The notes under the pieces: generated by a model
What the model was told of the DNA's origin: nothing
The model's input: the letters and a program-made list of their open reading frames with translations, nothing else
Database searches by the model: none
Made by a program: the position numbers and the translations under genes
Origin: Actinoalloteichus hymeniacidonis
GTDB lineage: Bacteria > Actinomycetota > Actinomycetes > Mycobacteriales > Pseudonocardiaceae
NCBI RefSeq assembly: GCF_014203365.1
Contig: NZ_JACHIS010000001.1
Location: 3,844,001-3,908,000 of the forward strand
Direction of reading: 5' to 3'
DNA: 64,000 nt
Part shown: piece after piece, positions 46,469-55,022 of the stretch
How the letters are laid out: each line of letters starts with the position of its first letter
Numbering within the stretch: position 1 is the first letter of the stretch

Positions 46469-47758
46469 ATGACTGAGATTCAGATGCCACGGCTCTCCGA
46501 CACCATGGAGGAGGGCGTGATCTCCTCTTGGTTGAAACAGGAGGGCGACAAGATCAGCAGAGGCGACGTGGTCGCCGAGATCGAGACCGACAAGGCCGTC
46601 ATGGAGCTGGAGGCCTACGACGACGGCGTGTTGGAGAAGATCCTGGTACCCGCCGGTGAGCTGGTACCGATCGGTGCGGCGATCGGCCTGCTCGGCGACG
46701 GTTCCGAGTCGGCTTCGGCCTCGGCCCCGGCCGCGCCCGCCGAGCAGCCTGCCGCCGCCGAGACCGTCGAGGAGCCCGCCGCGCAGCGGGAACCGGCTCA
46801 GGCCGACGCTGCTGCGGAGTCCGACTCCGCAGCCGGTCCCGCCTCCCGGCCCCGGTCCTCCCCGCTGGCCAGGAAGATCGCCCGGGACGCGGGCGTCGAC
46901 CTGGACACCGTGACGGGCAGCGGGCCGCGTGGACGGATCGTCCGTGCCGACGTGGACGCCGCAGTGGCGGCGAAGCGCTCCGCCGAGGCCGAGCCCACCG
47001 AGTCGAAGCCCGCGCCGACGCAGGCCGCGAAGCCCGCCGCCGTCACGGCCGCCGCCGAGGACGTCGAGGAGATCCCGCTCAGCAACATCCGGCGGGTGGC
47101 CGCCAAGCGGCTGACCGAGAGCAAACAGCAGGCGCCGCACTTCTACCTCACCAGCGCGGTGGACGTCACGGAGCTGCTGACCTTCCGCGCCGACCTCACC
47201 GCCCGAGTGCAGGCGGCGGGCGGCCCGAAGATCAGCATCAACGACCTGCTGGTCAAGGCGGTCGCCACCGCGCTGCGGGCGAACCCGACGGTGAACGTCT
47301 CCTTCGCGGGCGACAAGATCCTGCAGCACAAGCGGATCCACCTGGGGATCGCCGTGGCCATCGACTCCGGCCTGGTGGTCCCGGTGCTGCGCGACGCCGA
47401 CCGCAAGAGCGTGTCCGAGCTCTCCGGCGAGGCCAGGGAGAAGGCGGGTCGCGCCAGGGAGGGCAAGCTCAAGAGCGACGAGATGACCGGTGGCACCTTC
47501 ACCATCTCCAACCTCGGCATGTTCGGCATCGAGGAGTTCGCGGCGGTGATCAACCCGCCGGAGGCCGCGATCCTGGCCGTCGGGGCGGTCCGCGACGAGC
47601 TTCGGCTGCGCGAGGACGGCAAGAACAAGGTCGAGGTGCGCAAGATCCTGCGGATCACGCTGTCGGCCGATCACCGCGCCATCGACGGCGCGGTGGGTGC
47701 CGTGTTCCTGCAGCAGCTGACCGCGCTGCTCGAGGACCCGATCCGCATCATCGCCTGA
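46469..47758 (+). CDS. pdhC: Dihydrolipoamide acyltransferase (E2) of 2-oxoacid dehydrogenase
   Basis: This 429-residue E2 has one lipoyl domain (1-75, lipoylated Lys42 in ETDKAVME), an Ala/Pro/Glu linker (78-125), a peripheral subunit-binding domain (about 127-165, ARKIARDAGVDL), a second linker, and the catalytic domain (about 200-429) with HRAIDG (His402, Asp406). It transfers the acyl group to CoA. The E3 dihydrolipoamide dehydrogenase gene is not adjacent and must be shared from elsewhere. It is the last gene of the operon, followed by a long hairpin. Confidence 0.95.
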   Translation: MTEIQMPRLSDTMEEGVISSWLKQEGDKISRGDVVAEIETDKAVMELEAYDDGVLEKILVPAGELVPIGAAIGLLGDGSESASASAPAAPAEQPAAAETVEEPAAQREPAQADAAAESDSAAGPASRPRSSPLARKIARDAGVDLDTVTGSGPRGRIVRADVDAAVAAKRSAEAEPTESKPAPTQAAKPAAVTAAAEDVEEIPLSNIRRVAAKRLTESKQQAPHFYLTSAVDVTELLTFRADLTARVQAAGGPKISINDLLVKAVATALRANPTVNVSFAGDKILQHKRIHLGIAVAIDSGLVVPVLRDADRKSVSELSGEAREKAGRAREGKLKSDEMTGGTFTISNLGMFGIEEFAAVINPPEAAILAVGAVRDELRLREDGKNKVEVRKILRITLSADHRAIDGAVGAVFLQQLTALLEDPIRIIA

Positions 47759-47791
47759 TCGGGGCGAGGTCGGCGGTCGTCGACCATCACC

Positions 47792-47845
47792 GCAGGTCGC
47801 CCGTTGCTGTCGTGTCCACGACACGAACAGGAACGGGCGACCTGC
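47792..47845 (+). terminator. Terminator of the E1/E2 operon
   Basis: Two perfect 14-nt arms (GCAGGTCGCCCGTT / AACGGGCGACCTGC) enclose an inner stem TGTCGTG / CACGACA, forming a 54-bp hairpin that begins 33 bp after the E2 stop and ends 4 bp before the hicAB operators. It isolates hicAB from read-through. Confidence 0.9.
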
Positions 47846-47848
47846 ACC

Positions 47849-47864
47849 GTCTACTTCAATAGAC
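47849..47864. promoter_or_regulatory. hicAB operator 1
   Basis: GTCTA-N6-TAGAC inverted repeat. The same arms recur 24 bp downstream (operator 2), which places both sites on nearly the same DNA face. Probable HicB binding site. Confidence 0.75.
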
Positions 47865-47872
47865 ACTTGCAC

Positions 47873-47888
47873 GTCTACCTGACTAGAC
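47873..47888. promoter_or_regulatory. hicAB operator 2
   Basis: GTCTA-N6-TAGAC with arms identical to operator 1 and a different spacer. It ends 7 bp before the hicA start and overlaps the likely -10 region, so its occupation would block the promoter. Confidence 0.75.
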
Positions 47889-47895
47889 TTACACT

Positions 47896-48156
47896 GTGGT
47901 GAACAAGCGAATGAAGCCCGCCAGAGTGCTCAGCCTGATCAGGCGGAGTGCACGTGACGCTGGCCTGACGATCGAGCAGATCCCCGGCAGGGGAAAGGGC
48001 TCCCACCAGATCTTCGTGGTGCGCAACGATTGCGGAACCCAAGTAGGACGGTTCGCCATCACCGGTCACGGTCGAGAGTTGTCGTGGACAGTGCTCCGAA
48101 GCATCGAGCAGGCACTCGCACCGCTGTTCGGCGCACAGTGGATGGAGGAGAAGTGA
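47896..48156 (+). CDS. hicA: HicA-type toxin (mRNA interferase)
   Basis: This 86-residue protein has a dsRBD-like fold. The HicA catalytic motif is GKGSHQIF with His37, followed by a second strand GRFAITGHGRELSW and a C-terminal helix. HicA toxins cut mRNA and slow growth when not bound by HicB. GTG 47896 or 47899 is the start; there is no good ribosome site, so the transcript may be nearly leaderless. It overlaps hicB as GTGA, so toxin and antitoxin are coupled. Base composition is lower in GC than the neighbouring operons. Confidence 0.82.
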   Translation: MVNKRMKPARVLSLIRRSARDAGLTIEQIPGRGKGSHQIFVVRNDCGTQVGRFAITGHGRELSWTVLRSIEQALAPLFGAQWMEEK

Positions 48157-48632
48157 CGGCTCTACCGGTATTCGTGGTCAGGGTCAGCCGCGAGGACAAT
48201 CTTTGGGTTGCCGTCGTCGACGGCCTGCCAGGCGGCGCGACCGACACCATCCGGCTGGACGATATCGAGCTCGAGACACGCGATCTGATCGCCGGGCTGA
48301 CCGATAGGGAACCCAGTGGCTTCCAGCTCGAGTGGAGATTCGAGCAGGACGGCCACGATCTTACTCCGATGTTGAGCGCCCTGCGGTGGCGAGAAGTCGA
48401 GGCAGCCACCGCAGCCGGGTTGCGGGATGAGGCCCGTCGGGTCGCGATCGGTGCCCTACGAGGAGCCCGGTTGAGTCTGAGAGCCGTCGCCGAACTCATG
48501 GGAATCTCCCATCAACGCGTCCAGCAGCTCACCGACGAACGAGTAGTCGATCAAGACGGCCGGTCCGCGTCCCCATCCACCTCACGAACCACGACCGGCG
48601 TGCCCGGCCCCGCATGGAGCACGGGCGCATGA
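48153..48632 (+). CDS. hicB: HicB-type antitoxin with DNA-binding C-terminus
   Basis: This 159-residue protein has a partial RNase H fold N-terminus (VFVVRVSREDNLWVAVVDGLPGGATDTIRL) that follows the HicB pattern, then a helical region and a helix-turn-helix (LRAVAELMGISHQRVQQLTDE, about 112-132). It would neutralise HicA and repress the operon through the twin GTCTA-N6-TAGAC sites. GTG 48153 lies within the hicA stop (GTGA). The last 25 residues are a disordered Ser/Thr/Pro tail. Confidence 0.78.
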   Translation: MTALPVFVVRVSREDNLWVAVVDGLPGGATDTIRLDDIELETRDLIAGLTDREPSGFQLEWRFEQDGHDLTPMLSALRWREVEAATAAGLRDEARRVAIGALRGARLSLRAVAELMGISHQRVQQLTDERVVDQDGRSASPSTSRTTTGVPGPAWSTGA

Positions 48633-48768
48633 CGCGCTCTCGACAAGGTCCGACCGGCACGTAGGACATCGACGATCCGCGCATCCGATTCGCCCCGACG
48701 ACTGCCGCGACGGTGAGGGGCCACCCGAGGTGACATCGCCGGGAGACAACAGGCACCATCGACTCACC

Positions 48769-51273
48769 ATGACCCTCACCGACCGGATTCCCCCGACCCC
48801 CGATCCCGACGTTCTCTTCGAGGCCTTCTCCGACTGGGCCGACGAGCAGGGCCTCGCCCTCTATCCGGCGCAGCAGGAGGCGCTGATCGAGGTCGTCACC
48901 GGCTCCCACGTCATCCTCAGCACCCCGACCGGATCCGGCAAGAGCCTGGTCGCCGTGGGCGCGCACTTCACCGCGATGGCGCACGGCAGGCGGAGCTTCT
49001 ACACCGCGCCGCTGAAGGCGCTGGTGTCGGAGAAGTTCTTCGCCCTGTGCGATACCTTCGGCGCCGCCAACGTCGGCATGCTGACCGGTGACGCGAGTGT
49101 GAACGAGACCGCGCCGATCATCTGCTGCACCGCGGAGATCCTGGCCAACATCGCGCTGCGGGACGGCGCCGAGGCCGACGTCGGTCAGGTCATCATGGAC
49201 GAGTTCCACTTCTACTCGGAGCCCGACCGGGGTTGGGCCTGGCAGATTCCGCTGCTGGAGCTGACCAAGGCCCAGTTCGTCCTGATGTCGGCGACGCTGG
49301 GCGATGTCACCCGGTTCAAGGAGGACCTGACCCGACGCACCGGGGTGAGCACCTCGGTGGTGCAGTCGGTGGAGCGACCGGTCCCGTTGATCCACTCCTA
49401 CGTCGTCACGCCGCTGCACGAGACGATCGAGGAACTGCTCACCACCCACCAGGCCCCGGTCTACATCGTGCACTTCACCCAGGCCGCCGCCGTGGAACGT
49501 GCGCAGTCGTTGATGAGCATCAACGTGTCCACGCGGGCGGAGAAGGATGCGATCGCCGAGCTCATCGGCGGTTTCCGGTTCACCGCAGGCTTCGGCAAGG
49601 TGCTGTCCCGGCTGGTTCGACATGGGATCGGCGTGCATCACGCGGGGATGCTGCCGAAGTACCGGCGGCTGGTGGAGCGATTGGCCCAGGCGGGTCTGCT
49701 GAAGGTCATCTGCGGCACCGACACGCTGGGCGTCGGCATCAACGTGCCGATCCGCACGGTGCTGTTCACGGCGCTGAGCAAGTACGACGGCGTGCGCACC
49801 CGGCATCTCAAGGCGCGCGAGTTCCATCAGATCGCGGGCCGAGCGGGCCGCGCGGGCTACGACACGCTGGGCACGGTCGTGGTGCAGGCGCCCGACCACG
49901 TCGTCGAGAACGAACGGCGGCTGAAGAAGGCCGGGGACGATCCGAAGAAGCGACGCAGGGTGGTGCGGACCAAGCCGCCGGAGGGCTTCGTCAACTACGG
50001 CGAGTCCACCTTCGACCGGCTGGTCGCCGCCGACCCGGAGCCGCTGAACTCCAGTTTCACCGTGAACCACGCGATGCTGCTGAACGTGATCAGCAGGCCG
50101 GGCGATGCCTTCCAGGCGATGCGCAGACTGCTGGAGGACAACCACGAGCCGCGCAAGTCGCAGCTGCGTCTGATCCGCCGGGCCATCGCCGTCTACCGGG
50201 CGCTGCTGGCCTCCGGAGTGGTCGAACGACTCGACGAGCCCGACGAGACCGGCCGCACCCTGCGGATCACCGGCGACCTACAGCTGGACTTCGCGCTCAA
50301 CCAACCGCTGTCCCCCTTCGCGTTGGCCTCCCTCGATCTACTCGACCGCGAATCGCCCACCTACGCACTGGATGTCCTGTCCATCATCGAGTCGACGCTG
50401 GACAACCCTCGGCAGGTGCTCTCCGCACAGCAGTTCAAGGCACGCGGCGAGGCCGTCTACCAGATGAAGGCGGACGGCATCGAGTACGAGGAGCGGATGG
50501 AGCTGCTGGAGGACGTCACCTATCCCCAGCCGCTGGCGGAGTTGTTGGGCGCCGCCTTCGAGATGTACCGCCGGGGCCACCCCTGGGTCCTCGATCACGA
50601 GATCGCGCCGAAGTCGGTGGCCAGGGACATGTTCGAGCGGGCGATGACCTTCACCGAGTACGTCGGTTTCTACAGTCTGGCGCGCTCGGAGGGACTGGTG
50701 CTGCGTTATCTGGCCGACGCCTACAAGGCGGTGCGCCAGACCGTACCGGAAGAGGCCAAGACCGAGGAGCTCAACGATCTGACCGAGTGGCTCGGCGAGC
50801 TGGTCCGGCAGGTCGACTCCAGCCTCCTCGACGAGTGGGAGCAGCTGCGAGACCCGAATCAGCCCGACGCGCCCGAGGTCACCGTCGAGGCCGGTCCCAG
50901 AGGGGTCACCACCAACGTCCGCGCGTTCCGAGTGCTGGTCCGCAATGCCCTGTTCCGCCGGGTGGAACTGGCCGCGCTGCGTCGCTACGACCTGTTGGGC
51001 GAGCTCGACAGCGAGATCGGCTGGAATGCCGAGGCCTGGTCGGAGGCCGTCGAACCGTACTTCGAGGAGCACGACTCGATCGGCACCGGTCCCGATGCCC
51101 GAGGCCCGAGGCTGCTCATCATCGAGGAGGACGGCCGGACCTGGCGGGTACGTCAGATCTTCGACGACCCGGCGGGCGACCACGACTGGGGCATCAGCGC
51201 GGAGGTCGATCTGGACGCCTCCGACGAGGCCGGTACGGCGGTACTGACCATCACGGGGGTCGACGGACAGTAG
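48769..51273 (+). CDS. DUF3516 DEAD/DEAH-box-like RNA helicase
   Basis: This superfamily 2 helicase of about 834 residues has TPTGSGKS (52-59), DEFH in place of DEAD (144-147), SATLGD (174-179), a C-terminal helicase domain with HHAGMLPKYRR, GTDTLGVGIN and QIAGRAGRAGYD, and the DUF3516 C-terminus. It resembles the Ski2-like family in actinobacteria and probably remodels RNA. The start is uncertain: an in-frame GTG at 48730 with GAGGGG 9 nt upstream would add 13 residues. It is monocistronic. Confidence 0.9.
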   Translation: MTLTDRIPPTPDPDVLFEAFSDWADEQGLALYPAQQEALIEVVTGSHVILSTPTGSGKSLVAVGAHFTAMAHGRRSFYTAPLKALVSEKFFALCDTFGAANVGMLTGDASVNETAPIICCTAEILANIALRDGAEADVGQVIMDEFHFYSEPDRGWAWQIPLLELTKAQFVLMSATLGDVTRFKEDLTRRTGVSTSVVQSVERPVPLIHSYVVTPLHETIEELLTTHQAPVYIVHFTQAAAVERAQSLMSINVSTRAEKDAIAELIGGFRFTAGFGKVLSRLVRHGIGVHHAGMLPKYRRLVERLAQAGLLKVICGTDTLGVGINVPIRTVLFTALSKYDGVRTRHLKAREFHQIAGRAGRAGYDTLGTVVVQAPDHVVENERRLKKAGDDPKKRRRVVRTKPPEGFVNYGESTFDRLVAADPEPLNSSFTVNHAMLLNVISRPGDAFQAMRRLLEDNHEPRKSQLRLIRRAIAVYRALLASGVVERLDEPDETGRTLRITGDLQLDFALNQPLSPFALASLDLLDRESPTYALDVLSIIESTLDNPRQVLSAQQFKARGEAVYQMKADGIEYEERMELLEDVTYPQPLAELLGAAFEMYRRGHPWVLDHEIAPKSVARDMFERAMTFTEYVGFYSLARSEGLVLRYLADAYKAVRQTVPEEAKTEELNDLTEWLGELVRQVDSSLLDEWEQLRDPNQPDAPEVTVEAGPRGVTTNVRAFRVLVRNALFRRVELAALRRYDLLGELDSEIGWNAEAWSEAVEPYFEEHDSIGTGPDARGPRLLIIEEDGRTWRVRQIFDDPAGDHDWGISAEVDLDASDEAGTAVLTITGVDGQ

Positions 51274-51391
51274 GCGAAGCGGTCGGTACACGGTCGGCGG
51301 GCCGCTGGTCGAACGACCGGCGGATCACGCCGAGTCCTCGGTCGGGCTAGGTAGGGTCGGCCGCAGTCAACCGACGACGAGGCGAGGTCCG

Positions 51392-52435
51392 ATGAGCGAA
51401 GTCGACGCCTCTGGGCTGGCCGACGCGGATCTCACCGGCCTGGTGACCGCAGCAGGCCTGGCAGGCCCGGTCGTCTCCCGGACCCGGCTCGGCGGCGGCA
51501 TGTACAACGCCGTCGAGCGGGTCGAGCTCGCCGACGGGCAACGGCTGATCCTCAAGGTTGCCCCGGACCCGACGCTGCCTACGCTGCGCTACGAACGGGA
51601 CATCCTGCGCACCGAGGCGTTGTTCTACCGCCAGGCGAGCCGGGTCGGTGCGCCCGTGCCCTCGGTGCTGCACACCGCATTCGATCGAGCGCAGAACCAA
51701 CCTGACGTCCTGTTGATGACCGAGCTTCCCGGCGTTCCCTGGGCACAGCGGGCCTCGACGCTGTCGGACTCGGCCCACCGGACGGCTCGTCGAAGCCTGG
51801 GCGGGGTGGTCGTCGATCTGCACCGGGTCACCGGTCAGCGATTCGGCTATCCCACCGGGGCGGTCGGCCCCACCGAGGCGCGCTGGCAGGCCGCGTTCCT
51901 GACGATGCTCGACGCCGTGTTGGCCGACGCGCGCCGGTTCGAGGTCGCACTTCCGTGGGGCAGCAGGGAGATTCGGGCAACGATACGTGGAGCGGCGGGG
52001 CTCGGCCCCGGGTCAACGGTGGCCGACGGCACCGGGCTGTTGGCGGCGATCACGACGCCGGTTCTGGTCCACTTCGATCTGTGGCCGGGCAACCTCCTAC
52101 TCGCGGGCCCGGACGAGGCTCCGGTGATCAGTGGGGTGATCGACGGGGAACGCGCCTTCTGGGGCGATCCCGCCGCCGATCTGGTGTCGCTGGCACTCTT
52201 CGACGACGTCGAGAAGGACGAGGATCTCCTCACCGCCTATCGGGACGCGGGCGGGGCGATCGTCTTCGACGACGCCACCCGGACCCGTCAGGCGCTGTAC
52301 CGCGTCTACCTGTACCTGATCATGCTCGTCGAGACGGTTCCCCGGGCCACCGCAGGCGATGCCCTACGCCGGCTGGAGCACAGGGTCGGCGGACTGCTGG
52401 TCGACGAGTTGTCCTGGCTTCGCAGGCAGACCTGA
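51392..52435 (+). CDS. APH-family phosphotransferase, substrate unknown
   Basis: This 347-residue kinase-like protein has a Gly-rich loop (RLGGGMYNAVERV), RLILKVA (ATP Lys), LVHFDLWPGNLLL (catalytic HxD with Asn) and SGVIDGERAFWGDPAADL (metal-binding Asp). It is complete, unlike the kinase-like gene at 25164 where the HxD His is replaced. It could modify an aminoglycoside, macrolide or metabolite; nothing around it decides. It is convergent with the GlxA-type regulator gene. Confidence 0.85.
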   Translation: MSEVDASGLADADLTGLVTAAGLAGPVVSRTRLGGGMYNAVERVELADGQRLILKVAPDPTLPTLRYERDILRTEALFYRQASRVGAPVPSVLHTAFDRAQNQPDVLLMTELPGVPWAQRASTLSDSAHRTARRSLGGVVVDLHRVTGQRFGYPTGAVGPTEARWQAAFLTMLDAVLADARRFEVALPWGSREIRATIRGAAGLGPGSTVADGTGLLAAITTPVLVHFDLWPGNLLLAGPDEAPVISGVIDGERAFWGDPAADLVSLALFDDVEKDEDLLTAYRDAGGAIVFDDATRTRQALYRVYLYLIMLVETVPRATAGDALRRLEHRVGGLLVDELSWLRRQT

Positions 52436-52475
52436 ACGCAGCAGACATGTCCGGTCCGCGTTCATCCGCCACCGG

Positions 52476-53381
52476 TCACGCCCGCGCCCGCAGTCTGCGC
52501 AGCATCCGGGCGTCCTCGAAGCCGACCACCCTGGCCGCGGCCTCGTGGGTACTGCCCTGCTCGATCAGATGCTCGGCGCGTTCCACTCGCAGAAGCTGTT
52601 GGTAGCGCAGCGGCGTCATCCCGGTGGCTCGACGGAAATGCCGGGTCAGGGTGCGTTCGGCGGTTCCCGCGATCGCCGCGAGTTCCGGCAGCCGCAGCGA
52701 CTCGCTGAAGCGTGCATCGAGCGCGTCCTGGGTCCGGTGCACCACGTCGTCGAGGTGATCCCGGTGTCTCAGCATGACGCTGGCCTGCGGGTCGGAGCCA
52801 TTGCGCCGGGCGTAGACGACCATCGCCCTGGCGACCCTGGCCGCCTGCGCAGGCCCGTGGGCCGAGGCCACCAGGTGTAAGGCCAGGTCGATGCCGCTGG
52901 CGATGCCCGCCGAGGTGACCACCCGATCGTCGACGACGTAGAGGACGTCGCGAACCACGATCGCCCTGGGGTGGCGGGCGGCCAACTCGTCCTGCACGTC
53001 GTGGTGCGTGGTGCAGCGCCTGCCGTCGAGCAGGCCCGCCCTTCCCAAAGCGTCCGCACCGGCGCACACGCTGGCCACGGTGCCGCCTGCGGCGTGGTGT
53101 GCGGTCAATCGCTCCAGTGCTGCCGCCCCGAACGTCCCGGTGCCACGCAGGGTCGGCGCCCGCCAGCCGGGCACGATGATGAGGTCGTCCGGGCTGGATC
53201 GCGGCCAATCCGTGGCTGCGGTGAGGACGATGCCCTGCGCGGTCGGGATGTCGGTGGTCTCACCGAGGTGGTGTTGGGTGTACGGCAGGCCGAGATCGGC
53301 GGCGGTGGAGAAGACCTGGGCCGGGCCCGCGAAGTCGAGTAGGTGCACGCCCGGCGCAAGCAGGAAGAGAACTCTGGTCAC
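52476..53381 (-). CDS. GlxA-type regulator (DJ-1/PfpI domain plus AraC HTH)
   Basis: This 301-residue protein has an N-terminal DJ-1/PfpI-like domain (1-180) with the nucleophile-elbow Cys106 in SVCAGADALGRAG, and a C-terminal AraC/XylS domain (about 205-301) with LRLPELAAIAGTAERTLTRHFR and the second HTH. The GTG start is 12 bp downstream of the isochorismatase stop, so the two genes form one leftward transcript. The regulator may control the hydrolase. The effector is unknown. Confidence 0.9.
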   Translation of the reverse strand: MTRVLFLLAPGVHLLDFAGPAQVFSTAADLGLPYTQHHLGETTDIPTAQGIVLTAATDWPRSSPDDLIIVPGWRAPTLRGTGTFGAAALERLTAHHAAGGTVASVCAGADALGRAGLLDGRRCTTHHDVQDELAARHPRAIVVRDVLYVVDDRVVTSAGIASGIDLALHLVASAHGPAQAARVARAMVVYARRNGSDPQASVMLRHRDHLDDVVHRTQDALDARFSESLRLPELAAIAGTAERTLTRHFRRATGMTPLRYQQLLRVERAEHLIEQGSTHEAAARVVGFEDARMLRRLRARA

Positions 53382-53393
53382 GATCCGGTCATG

Positions 53394-53984
53394 CTACGCA
53401 TCGCCTGCCAGGACCTCGGCCACGGTGCGGACGTCGGCGAATCGTCCGGACAGGGCGTAGACGGTCCGCGCCACGATGTCCTGGGTGGACAGCGTGGTCG
53501 GGTCGGCGAGGATCTCCTCGATGCCGCGGCAGGCGGGCGCGTCCGGGTGCTCGATCGGCGTCGTCGCGGTGGCATCGATGGCGAAGGTGACCCGGTAGCC
53601 GAGGTCGGAGGCGAGCCGGGCGGTGGTCTCGCAACACTGCTCGGTACGCACCCCGCACACCGTGAGATCCAGGATGCCCGCCGAGGTGAGGAGATGAGCG
53701 AGATTCGTGGTGGTGAAGGCGTTGTGCACGGTCTTGCGAAGTACCGGTTCATCCTCCAGCGGCGCCAATCCCTCCAACGGCCGCACGAAGCCCAGCGCCG
53801 GGTCGAAGACGGTGCCGGTGTGCGGTTCGGTGTGCAGCACCCAGACGACGAGATCGCCGCGCGACCGCGCCCGGGTCACCAACTGGTCGATCCTCGCGAC
53901 GATGTCCGGATTGGACACCGCCTGCCAGTTGTCGCGCTGCCGAAAGGATTCCTGAGCGTCGATCACGATGAGTGCCTCGGTCAT
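53394..53984 (-). CDS. Isochorismatase-family cysteine hydrolase
   Basis: This 196-residue protein has the catalytic triad of the family: Asp9 (ALIVIDAQ), Lys84 (VLRKTVHNAF) and Cys117 (GVRTEQCCE). It would hydrolyse an amide, imide or vinyl-ether substrate such as nicotinamide or a related compound; the substrate is not predictable. It is the first gene of the hydrolase-GlxA pair. The start lies about 185 bp from the LexA-type box described next, on the opposite strand. Confidence 0.9.
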   Translation of the reverse strand: MTEALIVIDAQESFRQRDNWQAVSNPDIVARIDQLVTRARSRGDLVVWVLHTEPHTGTVFDPALGFVRPLEGLAPLEDEPVLRKTVHNAFTTTNLAHLLTSAGILDLTVCGVRTEQCCETTARLASDLGYRVTFAIDATATTPIEHPDAPACRGIEEILADPTTLSTQDIVARTVYALSGRFADVRTVAEVLAGDA

Positions 53985-54296
53985 GGGTGCGATCCTCTCC
54001 CCGGTTCCGACGCCCCGGTAGGCACCGATGCGCCGGAAAACGGACCGATCCGGTCACCGATCGACTGTCGGAGCGTGGGCAGCCGAGCGCCAGGCCACCG
54101 TTCCGAGAGTCAGCACTCGGTTCGGCGCAACGTGAGCCATCGGCCCTGAGCACCAACCATCGAGTGATTCGAACGTGCGTTCGAGTGAGATCGGCCGTTC
54201 TGTCGGCCCTCTCCACTAGAATAAGACGCATACCAGGTGCCCTGACCTGGCATTTCGGTACCGGTCACACGTCGCGCCAGACCTGCGGAGGCCTCG
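53985..54296. promoter_or_regulatory. Divergent promoter region containing an SOS box
   Basis: The 312 bp hold the LexA-type palindrome, a TAGAAT hexamer at 54217-54222 that fits a -10 box for the rightward gene, and the ribosome site GCGGAGG at about 54285-54291. No small ORF is supported. Confidence 0.65.
54169..54184. promoter_or_regulatory. Perfect LexA (SOS) box
   Basis: TCGAACGTGCGTTCGA matches the actinobacterial LexA consensus TCGAAC-N4-GTTCGA at every fixed position and also the Cheo-box form CGAACRNRYGTTCG. It ends about 32 bp before the candidate -10 hexamer TAGAAT, overlapping the -35 region, where LexA binding would repress. Confidence 0.88.
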
Positions 54297-54905
54297 ATGC
54301 CGTCGATCACTCTGCCCACCTTCGTGAGCTACACCGCCAGTGGTGGTGCCGCTCGCATCACCACGATCCACCAGCAACGCCGGAGGTACGAGAACCCCGA
54401 GCCTGCGGCGTTCAACTTCTACCGCCGACCGGCCGACGCGATCCGCGCCGGGTTGGCCACCCATCGCGAGGAACTCGCCATGACCACGATGGTGCAGCAG
54501 GCACACGCGGTCCAACGGCCGCACTACGAGGCGATCGCCGATGGTTGGCTGGCCTTACTCGCCGACTGGCATCCCCGACTGGTCGACGTGGGCCGTGCGC
54601 GGTGGTCCTCGGGCAATCTGGAGGTACGGATCAGCCCGCACCTCGGTCTACTCGACGACGACAACCGGCTCTGGTCGGTCTTCCTGCACTTCAAGGAGGC
54701 CGAGCTCACCAGAGAGGGCTCCTATGCGCCGCTGCGCCTGATGGAGCAGAACATGGACGAGCTGTTACCCGGCGGTGCCCCGTTGGTCATCGATGTCCGC
54801 CGATCCCGGGTGTTCAAGGCGACCAACCGTAGTCGGCAGCGGCTCGATGCCTGGCTGACCGGTGAGGCCGCCGCGTTCTCGACGCACTGGGCCTGCGCGG
54901 CCTAG
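54297..54905 (+). CDS. Uncharacterised protein, predicted DNA-damage-inducible
   Basis: This 202-residue soluble protein is of a family I do not recognise by name. The N-terminal 60 residues are basic and aromatic (TIHQQRRRYENPEPAAFNFYRRP), followed by helices rich in Ala, His and Gln and by a beta-like core LEVRISPHLGLLDDDNRLWSVF. There is no signal peptide, no membrane segment and no nuclease, polymerase or HTH motif I can see. The start ATG follows GCGGAGG. A perfect SOS box and a -10-like hexamer lie upstream, and a strong terminator follows. It is an independent unit. Confidence 0.7.
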   Translation: MPSITLPTFVSYTASGGAARITTIHQQRRRYENPEPAAFNFYRRPADAIRAGLATHREELAMTTMVQQAHAVQRPHYEAIADGWLALLADWHPRLVDVGRARWSSGNLEVRISPHLGLLDDDNRLWSVFLHFKEAELTREGSYAPLRLMEQNMDELLPGGAPLVIDVRRSRVFKATNRSRQRLDAWLTGEAAAFSTHWACAA

Positions 54906-54914
54906 CCCCGGAAT

Positions 54915-54957
54915 GCGGATGCCTCGCGGTGAGTGGGTGTCACCGCGAGGCATCCGC
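54915..54957 (+). terminator. Terminator of the predicted SOS gene
   Basis: A perfect 18-bp inverted repeat (GCGGATGCCTCGCGGTGA / TCACCGCGAGGCATCCGC) with a 7-nt loop begins 10 bp after the stop. It can also serve the leftward operon that ends at 55023. Confidence 0.9.
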
Positions 54958-55022
54958 CGGGTCCAGGTCTGCCGCACCATCAGGCGGCGCACGGTTCCCC
55001 GACGCCAACCGGTGGTAGTGGT

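Noticed and set aside
44220-47758. Branched-chain 2-oxoacid dehydrogenase
   Set aside because: E1 alpha motifs (SKGWGGSMHMFD, KGHSVVDPAKYR) look more like pyruvate-type enzymes; not excluded experimentally.
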